Positions 15,510 through 21,210 of a stretch of 21,210 nucleotides of DNA are shown in pieces; position 1 is the stretch's first letter; every line of letters starts with the position of its first letter. The position numbers and the translations under genes are program-made. This DNA is from an uncultured bacterium (GTDB lineage Bacteria; Bacillota; Clostridia; Oscillospirales; Oscillospiraceae): the NCBI GenBank assembly GCA_947364395.1, contig CANASS010000036.1, forward strand, positions 1 through 21,210, read 5' to 3'. The notes beneath the pieces are model-generated. The model saw nothing but the letters and a program-made list of their open reading frames with translations, searched no databases and was not told the DNA's origin.

Positions 15510-16823
15510 ATGAAATACACACCAAAGTTTTTGCGGGGAATGCTGCTTTCTATGATCCGGAAAATGGGGGAGCACCCAGAACAATACGTCAGGCAGCCGG
15601 GGCGGGATTTTACCCGTCCCCGGACGCTGACCTTCGAAACGGTCATATCCCTGCTGCTGACCATGAGCGAAAACAGCATTGGAAAAATACTGATCGGACG
15701 GTTTCAAAACAGCGAAAAAACACCGTCGGCTTCGGCCTTTGTCCAGCAGCGCCAGAAGCTGCTGCCCGCGGCGCTGGAAACGCTGTTTCACCGCTTCACG
15801 GCCCTGCTGCGCCCGGAAAAAACCTTTTGCGGCTGCCGCCTGCTGGCGGTGGACGGCTCGTCGCTGAAATCCGCCGCCTACCCGGAGGACCCGGCCTCCT
15901 ACCGCCCCGGCACGCCCAGGCAGCACGGCTGGAACCTCTGGCACATGAATGCGCTCTTTGACCTGGAAAACGGCATTTATACCGACCTGATCGTGCAGAA
16001 GGAGCACGAAAAGAACGAGTGCAGAGCCCTGTGCCAGATGGCAGACCGCTCCCGCATTTCCGGGAAGGTGATCCTGCTGGCTGACCGGAATTACGAATCC
16101 TGCAACAATCTGGCCCACCTGGAGAAGCGGAACTGGAATTACCTGATCCGTATTCGGGACAAGGCTCGAGGCATTGCATACGGTATGCCTCTGCCCGACC
16201 AGCCGGAGTTCGACATTCCCCTCAAGCTCACCCTGGGCCGGCTGACGCCGCGGCAGCTGGTGGCACAGGGGCTTGCCGTCCCCAAGTCCTATTACCGTAT
16301 CCCGCCCACAATGACGTTTGACTTTTTAGAGTCGAACAGCCCGGATTTCTACGAAATATCCTTCCGTATTGTCCGTTTGCAGACCGACAGCGGCAATACG
16401 GAAACCCTTATCACCAATCTCGACCCGGACCGGTTCCCCCTCGCCGCTCTCAAGGCCCTCTACGCCAGACGCTGGGGCATTGAGACCTCCTTCCGCAGCC
16501 TGAAATACGCCGTGGGCCTCATCCATCTTCACGCAAAGAAGCCGGACCTTGTCCTCCAGGAGGTTTTCGCCAGTTTCCTCATCTTTAATTTCACCCAGGC
16601 CGCTGCCTGGGCTGTGGACGCGTCTCAGGGCACAGCCAAATACAAGCGTCATGTCAATTTCTCCGACGCTGTCTTTGCCTGCTGTGCTTTCCTGCGCCGC
16701 TCCGCCGCTGATCCACTCCCCCTCTTCCGGCGAAGACTGCTCCCGCTTCGCCCCGGCCGCACCGCCCCAAGGCCAAAAATCACAGGTAACCGCATTTCCG
16801 CCTGCTATGCCTCCGCTCGCTGA
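15510..16823 (+). CDS. IS4 family DDE transposase
   Basis: A 437-residue transposase. The DDE residues are Asp115 (RLLAVDGSSLK), Asp192 (VILLADRNYES) and Glu325 in LYARRWGIETSFRSLKY, which matches the IS4 signature Y-(2)-R-(3)-E-(6)-K (Tyr318, Arg321, Glu325, Lys332). It cuts and joins the element ends. The ATG at 15510 has GGGAGG 6-7 nt upstream; an earlier in-frame start at 15489 has no ribosome-binding site. The frame is intact and both ends of the element are present, so it may be active. The C-terminal ~30 residues are rich in Arg and Pro. The gene is antisense to the surrounding operon. Confidence 0.95.
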   Translation: MKYTPKFLRGMLLSMIRKMGEHPEQYVRQPGRDFTRPRTLTFETVISLLLTMSENSIGKILIGRFQNSEKTPSASAFVQQRQKLLPAALETLFHRFTALLRPEKTFCGCRLLAVDGSSLKSAAYPEDPASYRPGTPRQHGWNLWHMNALFDLENGIYTDLIVQKEHEKNECRALCQMADRSRISGKVILLADRNYESCNNLAHLEKRNWNYLIRIRDKARGIAYGMPLPDQPEFDIPLKLTLGRLTPRQLVAQGLAVPKSYYRIPPTMTFDFLESNSPDFYEISFRIVRLQTDSGNTETLITNLDPDRFPLAALKALYARRWGIETSFRSLKYAVGLIHLHAKKPDLVLQEVFASFLIFNFTQAAAWAVDASQGTAKYKRHVNFSDAVFACCAFLRRSAADPLPLFRRRLLPLRPGRTAPRPKITGNRISACYASAR

Positions 16824-16964
16824 CCTTTTCTATGTCCTTTTTCTGACGGAGCTACCTCCGTCTGCTTTTGCTGCCTCTTTTTTCGGATAACTTCCTTCTG
16901 GATTTCCTTCAGAATCCTGTGGCCTTCCGCCGTTTCTTCCTTCGCGGCCAACTTAATGACATTA

Positions 16965-16991
16965 CTCACCATGAGACACAATTCCCGTTCC
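16965..16991. repeat. Palindromic repeat copy E, right half with target duplication
   Basis: CTCACCATGAG (16965-16975) is the right target duplication; the remainder of the arm ends ACACAATTCCCGTTCC at 16991. It lies 18 nt beyond the amidase stop codon. Confidence 0.9.
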
Positions 16992-17009
16992 ATAGGGACG
17001 ATTTGATTT

Positions 17010-17726
17010 TTACTGCGGATAGCGGGTGCGGAGGGAGTAGTCCGGCTGCCCCTCCAGCCACCAGCGGAAATACTGTCCGCCCCACCGGACCATGTTGCCC
17101 CTCCCGCTCTCGGTGGTTTTGACATACTCGGCTGTCTTTTCCAGCACTACCACCACATGGCCGGTGGTCCCGTCATGCCAGTCCAGCAGGTCCCCGGCCC
17201 GGATATCCTCCCAGCGGGGATTCATCACCTGCCGCCAGGGAAGCTCCCCAAAAGCGGTATCGGAACACAGCATGGCCCAACCAGCGCAGGCGTCGCAGTT
17301 GCTGTAGGGCCGGTCAAGGGGGTTACGGGGGACGTAGGGCGCGGGGTAGTAGGAGCCTGTGGGGTAACGCTCCCGGAGGGCCCGAATAGCGGCCCGCACA
17401 GCTTCTTCCGTCAAATCGGAGGGGGCGGGCGAGGTCTGTGCAGGTATGGTCGCCTCCTGTTCGTAGTGGACATTGGGATCGATGTGGACGCTGTTGGTGG
17501 AGCCGTCATAGGTCACGCCGAAGTCAACGGCCTGCCCGATGTCCCGCAGCTTCACAAAATTATTGCCATGGATCGCGTATGCCTCAAACTGGACGGGCTG
17601 GCCGCTGAGATAGAAGGTCTGCGTGCTGGGGCTGGCGGTGAGATAGTCCGCCGCCGCTGCCGTGGTGCCGCACAGCAGGCCGCCCACAATCATGCCCAGG
17701 CCGAATTGCAGGTATTTGTTCCTCAT
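17010..17726 (-). CDS. Secreted cysteine amidase (NlpC/CHAP-like) with stalk domain
   Basis: A 238-residue secreted protein. The signal or anchor segment is at residues 5-26 (FGLGMIVGGLLCGTTAAAA). A copper-amine-oxidase-N-type stalk domain (~27-84) contains FEAYAIHGNNFVKLRDIGQAVDFGV. A linker with a PAQTSPAPSD stretch leads to a papain-fold amidase with YSNCDACAGWAML (Cys147 the likely nucleophile, Cys144 alternative) and HDGTTGHVVVVLEK (His190). Such enzymes cut peptidoglycan; in conjugative elements they open the wall for the channel, so this may replace the VirB1-like hydrolase. GGGGG lies 8 nt upstream of ATG 17726. The gene has its own promoter and a 17-bp inverted repeat around it. The exact family (NlpC/P60 versus CHAP) is not settled. 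Confidence 0.8.
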   Translation of the reverse strand: MRNKYLQFGLGMIVGGLLCGTTAAAADYLTASPSTQTFYLSGQPVQFEAYAIHGNNFVKLRDIGQAVDFGVTYDGSTNSVHIDPNVHYEQEATIPAQTSPAPSDLTEEAVRAAIRALRERYPTGSYYPAPYVPRNPLDRPYSNCDACAGWAMLCSDTAFGELPWRQVMNPRWEDIRAGDLLDWHDGTTGHVVVVLEKTAEYVKTTESGRGNMVRWGGQYFRWWLEGQPDYSLRTRYPQ

Positions 17727-17793
17727 TTTTGATACCCCCTATTTGCGATTTGTGGGATGTATTTCCCACTATTATTGTATCAAAAGTGAGGAA
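17719..17793. promoter_or_regulatory. 17-bp inverted repeat spanning promoter and start codon of the amidase gene
   Basis: TTCCTCATTTTTGATAC (17719-17735) pairs with GTATCAAAAGTGAGGAA (17777-17793), 16 of 17 matching. One arm lies in the promoter spacer, the other covers the start codon. An inner hairpin GTGGGA/TCCCAC lies between. Because the expected transcription start falls between the arms, a DNA operator or looping site is more likely than an RNA stem. Confidence 0.65.
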
Positions 17794-17802
17794 TAGCGTC
17801 AA
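17774..17802 (-). promoter_or_regulatory. Sigma-A type promoter of the amidase gene
   Basis: On the minus strand TTGACG (17802-17797) and TACAAT (17779-17774) are separated by exactly 17 bp. Transcription would begin near 17767, giving a ~40-nt leader. Confidence 0.65.
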
Positions 17803-17811
17803 ATTTCCGTC

Positions 17812-18627
17812 CTATCCGGCCACGGCCCGGACACACCAGCGGTAGGCGGGCTGGTCCTCCACGCAGGTGAAAAGCGTGATGCAGTTGTCGGAGGTGGCCT
17901 CCAGCATGGAGGTGTCCGTGTAGCTGATCTTGGACACGCTGGTAACGGAATAGGAGCGGGAACCCAGGGGCGTTGTCAAACTGATGGTATCGCCGGTGCG
18001 CAGGGTGTGTATCTTCCCGAAGTCGTTGCGAACCCCCCGGTTGTGCCCGGCCACGCAGTAGTTCCCATCCCAGGCGGTGGTGCCGGTGAAGTGACCCGCC
18101 CCTTTCAGCAGGGGGGCGCTGCCGGTGCCCTCGTAGATTTTCACTGTCAAGCCTACGCTGGGAATTTTCAGTGTACCCAGGCTGCCGTCGCTGTTATAGA
18201 GGTCGGGGGTCAGCTCGGTGAACCCGGTAACGGGGCCGCTGGCGGTGGGATAGTTCACCGTGGGATAGCCGGTGCCGGTGGAGCCGCCGTCTGTGCCGGG
18301 CGCGCCGGGGAGGGTGGCCGCCCCCACAGTGCCGGGGATCAGGTTCCCGCCGTTCAGCGGCCCGCCCGCCGCGAGGTTGGGAGTCAGGAACTCCCCAAAA
18401 TTGGGGAGGTAGCTGGACGGGGTTCCGAAGCCGGGCGGGATGAGGGCGCTGTTCTTGCTCCTGTCCACGTTGGGGTCGGTCCACTCATAGATGGTATCAT
18501 CGCTGGTGGGGGTGCCGAAGTCCCCGGCGGCGGGGGCCTTGAAGTTGTAGTCCTGGGCATTGGCGGGCAGGGCCAGGGCCGTCAGCAGGCAAAAAGCCGC
18601 CGTGAGGCCCGACAAACGTTTTTTCAT
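17812..18627 (-). CDS. Secreted sortase (class D-like)
   Basis: A 271-residue transpeptidase that would join sorting-motif proteins to the wall or to each other. The signal peptide spans 1-24 (LLTALALPANA). A ~125-residue Gly/Pro/Thr-rich region precedes the sortase domain, which starts LGTLKIPSVGLTVKIYEG at ~150. The catalytic triad is His195 (CVAGHNRG), Cys255 (ITLFTCV) and probably Arg263 (AYRWCVRA). GTLKIP and the TLFTC motif resemble class D sortases. Unlike most sortases, it has no obvious internal transmembrane anchor apart from the signal peptide. It overlaps the upstream membrane-protein gene by 4 nt (ATGA) and lies just upstream of the amidase and adhesin genes, so the LPKTG adhesin is its likely substrate. 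Confidence 0.9.
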   Translation of the reverse strand: MKKRLSGLTAAFCLLTALALPANAQDYNFKAPAAGDFGTPTSDDTIYEWTDPNVDRSKNSALIPPGFGTPSSYLPNFGEFLTPNLAAGGPLNGGNLIPGTVGAATLPGAPGTDGGSTGTGYPTVNYPTASGPVTGFTELTPDLYNSDGSLGTLKIPSVGLTVKIYEGTGSAPLLKGAGHFTGTTAWDGNYCVAGHNRGVRNDFGKIHTLRTGDTISLTTPLGSRSYSVTSVSKISYTDTSMLEATSDNCITLFTCVEDQPAYRWCVRAVAG

Positions 18628-19520
18628 TTTACATAACCTCTTTTCTTGTCCTTGATGTAGTTCACCAGCTTCCAGCCGCCGAACCCGGCCAGCCCCAGCA
18701 GCAGCGCGGCGGGGATCACCAGGATGGCCCAGTTGACGCCCGCGCTGTCCGTGTCGGCCGGGGCGTCCGTCGCGGCGGGGGCCTGGGTGGGCTGGGGGGT
18801 ATCCTCGAAATGTGTCTCACCATGAGACGCGAAAGTGGCGGTGTAGAGCACCGTGTCACAGCTCGTCCGGGACACCTCCCCCTTATACTCCACCGTGGCG
18901 ATATAGCCGGTGGCGTACTTGCTGCTGGCGGTGCCGCTGTAGGTGGCGCTGGCGTTGTAGAAGCCCCCGGCCTCCTGCCACTGAACATCAGCCAGGGTCA
19001 GGGTGCGCCCGCCGTCCTGGATGGTCCGGGGGATCAGGGATGTGTCGGCGTCGGACAGGTTGGGATAGGAGCGGGTGGCGGTGACGGTCCGGGAGCTGGT
19101 CTTGTAGCCCTTGGCCTCCACGGTGATGCCGGGGTAGTCGGGCATGAGGGTGCCGGTGTAGCCGTCCTCGGTGGTGACTTCCATGGACAGCTCCAACTGC
19201 TGGATGATGAGGGCCATGTCCTTGGTGTCAGTTTCCAGGGTGACGATCTCGGTGTAGTCCTTGGCGTCCGTCTCGGCCTGATCCGTTTTCACCACGTCCA
19301 GCAGGACATAGTGCAGGCCGCCCCGGTCAAATTCCTCGGTGGGGATATCCTTGGGGTCGTCGCTCCGGGAGAGCTGGTACACCTTGTCGATGCGCAGCTC
19401 GTCCAGGGGGCCGTAGGTGTATTCCTCCACGGAAATGGGGTAGAAGCTGGCGGCGTGGGCGGGCAGGGCCAGCAGGCCCGCCAGGAGCGCCGCCATGAGA
19501 AGGGTGCGTACTCGTTTCAT
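18624..19520 (-). CDS. Membrane-anchored surface protein of unknown family
   Basis: A 298-residue protein with a signal peptide (1-23, MKRVRTLLMAALLAGLLALP), a ~220-residue ectodomain predicted to be strand-rich (SFYPISVEEYTYGPLDELRIDK, SMEVTTEDGYTGTLMPDYPG, RTVTATRSYPNLSDAD), a Pro/Thr/Ala-rich linker (TPQPTQAPAATDAPAD), a membrane helix (~264-285) and a basic tail KDKKRGYVK. Residues 232-238 (SHGETHF) are encoded by palindrome copy F. The ATG at 19520 has GGAGGA 7 nt upstream; the frame is open further upstream but that stretch is arginine/proline-rich noise from the structured region. It is coupled to the sortase by ATGA. I do not recognise the family; a pilus, sortase-partner or contact role is inferred from position. 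Confidence 0.8.
   Translation of the reverse strand: MKRVRTLLMAALLAGLLALPAHAASFYPISVEEYTYGPLDELRIDKVYQLSRSDDPKDIPTEEFDRGGLHYVLLDVVKTDQAETDAKDYTEIVTLETDTKDMALIIQQLELSMEVTTEDGYTGTLMPDYPGITVEAKGYKTSSRTVTATRSYPNLSDADTSLIPRTIQDGGRTLTLADVQWQEAGGFYNASATYSGTASSKYATGYIATVEYKGEVSRTSCDTVLYTATFASHGETHFEDTPQPTQAPAATDAPADTDSAGVNWAILVIPAALLLGLAGFGGWKLVNYIKDKKRGYVK
18805..18835. repeat. Dispersed palindromic repeat, copy F (partial, coding)
   Basis: GAAATGTGTCTCA, spacer CCA, then TGAGACGCG. The right arm matches for TGAGAC and then diverges. It lies inside the surface-protein gene and is translated as SHGETHF at the junction of ectodomain and linker. Confidence 0.7.
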
Positions 19521-19549
19521 CACGTAGTCCTCCATATCATATAAGGTAG

Positions 19550-19793
19550 GCGGCCAGCGCCGGGGCGCTGGCCGCTGGGGGCAAGGGAAACGTACCGTTT
19601 CCCAGGATGGCAAATGCCGCCCAACGGGCGGCATTTGGGGTGTGTTCCCCTTAACGCCGTGACACGCCGCCGGACGCCGTCTGTCAAGGCCCGGCCAGTC
19701 TGAGGACTGGCCGGCTCGCGGGCGGTCGTGAAACGACCGCCCGGCCTTGACTGGCGGGGGCCGGTGGCGTACCCTCCGCGGGGGGAACACACC
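19550..19793 (-). other. Structured region of nested perfect inverted repeats, possible ncRNA or leader
   Basis: The 302 nt between the ArdC-like gene and the surface-protein gene hold no credible coding sequence but contain eight paired elements. In plus-strand coordinates there are three side hairpins: 12 bp (19550-19561/19564-19575), 8 bp (19585-19592/19596-19603) and 12 bp (19611-19622/19626-19637). A nested domain follows: an outer 12-bp stem (19639-19650/19782-19793), a 10-bp stem with one wobble (19664-19673/19761-19770) and a 9-bp stem (19683-19691/19743-19751). This encloses two 10-bp hairpins (19691-19700/19705-19714 and 19720-19729/19733-19742), giving a three-way junction. It would be the long 5' leader of the surface-protein operon, a separate structured RNA, or a single-strand DNA fold such as an origin. 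I recognise no known RNA family. Confidence 0.7.
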
Positions 19794-19822
19794 GCTGAAT
19801 GGTGCCGCCTGACAGCGCCGCT

Positions 19823-20722
19823 TTACCGGCTGCGGCGGCGGTTCTGACTGCCCCGCTCCTGCTGGCGGGGGCTGATGGCCTGCTCTATGCCATTGCCCAT
19901 ACTCCGGGCTACGTCCCTGACCTTTTCCAGCATTTCGCCGCATACGGAAGGGGGAAGGCCGTTATAACTGCCGCCCACGTGCTTTGCCATTTCAGGCGCG
20001 GGGCACTCCACCCCGAAACGGCGGCACACCATGTAGCCCGCGCTCTGGGCGTCCAGGGCGTAGAACTCCCGCTTGAAATTGCCGTTGTAGCCCCGGTCAT
20101 GGGCGCGGGCCAGGGGTATCTCGGCGGCAAGGGCGGCGAACACCGCCGCGTGGCTGTAGTCCGGGTTGATGAAGATGGTGAGCCGCTCCGGGTCGTAGAA
20201 GGCCGGGGCCTCGATCTCCTTGCTCTCGGCCACCGTCACCGGGGACTGGTCCATCAGCGCGGCCAGCGCCGCCTCCATCCGGGGGCCCTTCCCCTCCAGG
20301 GGGGCGGGCTCGGGCAGGGGCTTGCCCGTGGTCTGGCTCACATCGTAGTAGCTGCCCATGAAGTAGCCCCGGTATTGCTTGTTCCGGGGCGGCACGAACA
20401 CCGTGGCCCCGGCGCTGATGGCGTCGTCCCGGACATAGCGGCCCAGGCCATGCCAATAGCTGGTGGTGCCGATCCTGGTGGCGCCCTGGAGCTGGGCCAT
20501 GGTGAGGGCCACGTTGCCCACGCTGCAATGGATGTTGTCCGCCTGCAAGTCAAGGTACTGCCGGTAGTGCTCGGGGCTGCTGGTGATCATGCTGAGGGAG
20601 CCGTCCCGCATGGCGGACAGGTTCTCCCGCTCCATCTGGCGCTGTTCAGTACGGGCTTGGTCGCGGGTGGTCTTGTTTTTGATGATGTCGCTGATACTGG
20701 GCGTAAAAATTCCTCCTTTCAA
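19823..20722 (-). CDS. ArdC-like antirestriction protein with degenerate zincin site
   Basis: The ~299-residue protein follows the ArdC layout. The N-terminal single-strand-DNA-binding-like part runs to YWHGLGRYVRDDAISAGATVFVPP (~89-112) and YYDVSQTTGKPLPEP (~125-139), matching the fDisQT-GkplP signature. A C-terminal zincin-like domain follows (AFYDPERLTIFINPDYSHAAVFAALAAEI, ~174-202; REFYALDAQSAGYMVCRRFG, ~218-237). The HExxH metal site expected where FAALAAEI lies is absent, so protease activity is doubtful. ArdC proteins help incoming DNA evade restriction and aid conjugation. The coordinate 20722 is a TTG without a ribosome-binding site; AAAGGAGG lies just after it, so ACG at 20704, 7 nt beyond GGAGG (reading PSISDIIKNK), is the better start. 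The stop of the PcfB-like gene is 2 nt upstream. Confidence 0.75.
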   Translation of the reverse strand: MKGGIFTPSISDIIKNKTTRDQARTEQRQMERENLSAMRDGSLSMITSSPEHYRQYLDLQADNIHCSVGNVALTMAQLQGATRIGTTSYWHGLGRYVRDDAISAGATVFVPPRNKQYRGYFMGSYYDVSQTTGKPLPEPAPLEGKGPRMEAALAALMDQSPVTVAESKEIEAPAFYDPERLTIFINPDYSHAAVFAALAAEIPLARAHDRGYNGNFKREFYALDAQSAGYMVCRRFGVECPAPEMAKHVGGSYNGLPPSVCGEMLEKVRDVARSMGNGIEQAISPRQQERGSQNRRRSR

Positions 20723-20724
20723 AA

Positions 20725-21171
20725 TTACCGGGTGTCTTTGCCCCGCCTGTGGGTCTTTTCCTGGGCCCTGCCCTGGGAACGGCCCTGCCCCGACATGGCT
20801 TTCAGCCCCTCCAAACGGGCCCGCACGGATTCCCGCATTTCAGCGGGGATGTTCGGTTCAGCAGCCCCCTCTTGTGTCGGGGAGGGAGTCGAGCCAATCC
20901 CGCGCTCTGGCGAGGACTTCTCTTGTAGAACACGGGGGTTCGCTTTTTTTGGCGCTTCTTCCTCCTGGCCCCGCTGGGGGATGGGATAGGCCATGGCCTC
21001 CATCACTGCGTTGAGCTGGGCGGCGTAGTTTTGGTTGGACACCACATTCACATAGCCCGCCGTACTGCCCCGCTTCTGTGCAATGAAGTACAAAATGCCG
21101 TACTCCTTCGCCAGCTTCTTGAACCGCCCCATGTCCTCCCGCTTCAGCGGGATCACCACTGTCAACGCCAA
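20725..21171 (-). CDS. PcfB/DUF3801-like conjugation protein, N-terminus uncertain
   Basis: The product resembles the C-terminal part of PcfB/DUF3801 proteins, relaxosome accessory factors that work with the coupling protein: VIPLKREDMGRFKKLAKEYG, then ILYFIAQKRGSTAGYVNVVS and NYAAQLNAVMEAMAYPIPQ. The remainder (~65-148) is a low-complexity, charged tail ending in RRGKDTR. TTG 21171 is the only conventional start in reach; the frame stays open up to an in-frame TGA at 21205-21207 at the window edge. The upstream part therefore could be short, use a non-AUG codon (for example ATT at 21198), or be broken by a frameshift; sequence beyond the window would decide. In related elements pcfB lies next to virD4; here 12 kb of other genes separates them. 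Confidence 0.6.
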   Translation of the reverse strand: MALTVVIPLKREDMGRFKKLAKEYGILYFIAQKRGSTAGYVNVVSNQNYAAQLNAVMEAMAYPIPQRGQEEEAPKKANPRVLQEKSSPERGIGSTPSPTQEGAAEPNIPAEMRESVRARLEGLKAMSGQGRSQGRAQEKTHRRGKDTR

Positions 21172-21210
21172 GCAGAAAATGTCGATTTTCGCCGAAATAG
21201 AATGTCATTT

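Larger units (their letters stand above)
15387..16964 (+). mobile_element. Complete IS4-family insertion sequence, 1578 bp
   Basis: The ends are TAATGTCATTAAGTT on the left and its exact reverse complement AACTTAATGACATTA on the right (15-bp terminal inverted repeats). Both sides are flanked by CTCACCATGAG, an 11-bp target duplication, consistent with the 10-12 bp typical of IS4 relatives. One transposase gene fills most of the element. The target is the exact centre of palindrome E, between the amidase and adhesin genes, and the transposase points against the operon. The element looks recent: the inverted repeats and duplication are unmutated. Confidence 0.95.

Noticed and set aside
16805..17125. 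Minus-strand frame with a lysine-rich tail at the right end of the IS
   Set aside because: It crosses the IS end and the palindrome into the amidase gene in the wrong frame, lacks a ribosome-binding site, and IS4 elements normally carry one gene.
1792..18835. Palindromes as a CRISPR array
   Set aside because: The copies are kilobases apart with genes between them, have no spacers of uniform size and no cas genes.
18624..19943. Longer 439-residue form of the surface protein
   Set aside because: The extra N-terminal 141 residues are Arg/Pro-rich translation of the inverted-repeat region; the ATG at 19520 has a good ribosome-binding site and begins a signal peptide.

Overview
The window looks like part of an integrative and conjugative element (ICE) of the Tn1549-like type found in gut Clostridia. 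Reasons: a minus-strand run of type IV secretion genes (PcfB-like, VirD4/TcpA, Maff2, TrbL, PrgI, VirB4), orphan DNA methyltransferases, and a TnpV gene of the Tn4451 kind. High G+C, a strong GC bias at third codon positions (which creates long false antisense ORFs) and Gram-positive surface proteins with a sortase suggest an Oscillospiraceae-like Firmicute. That placement is inference.

Layout, in the direction of transcription (minus strand, right to left). At the right edge lie a PcfB/DUF3801-like gene and an ArdC-like antirestriction protein with a degenerate zincin site. A ~245-nt stretch of nested perfect inverted repeats follows (19550-19793). Next comes a cell-surface block: a membrane-anchored ectodomain protein, a sortase, a secreted cysteine amidase with its own promoter, and a 1907-residue adhesin with a thioester-like domain, 15 CnaB/SpaA-type modules and an unusual C-terminal LPKTGY. 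An LPD28-like protein, a tiny coupled ORF, VirD4, Maff2, TrbL and an MT-A70 methyltransferase follow, ending at a terminator. A type II toxin-antitoxin pair sits on the plus strand. PrgI and VirB4 resume on the minus strand, then an orphan C5-cytosine methyltransferase, then a more AT-rich tnpV cassette with a frameshifted DUF6809-like gene at the left edge.

Two further layers stand out. First, a family of about 35-bp palindromes with core TGTCTCA-NNN-TGAGA recurs at six loci, mostly at gene junctions. One copy is read as codons in the surface protein, and one is split by a complete 1578-bp IS4-family element whose 11-bp target duplication is exactly the palindrome centre. Second, five genes keep strong Shine-Dalgarno sequences or tight coupling signals but have ATT, ATA or ACG where ATG is expected.

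The transfer genes would build the conjugation channel, the methyltransferases and ArdC-like protein would protect incoming DNA, the adhesin, sortase and amidase would act at the donor surface, and the toxin-antitoxin pair would stabilise the element. These roles come from family knowledge.
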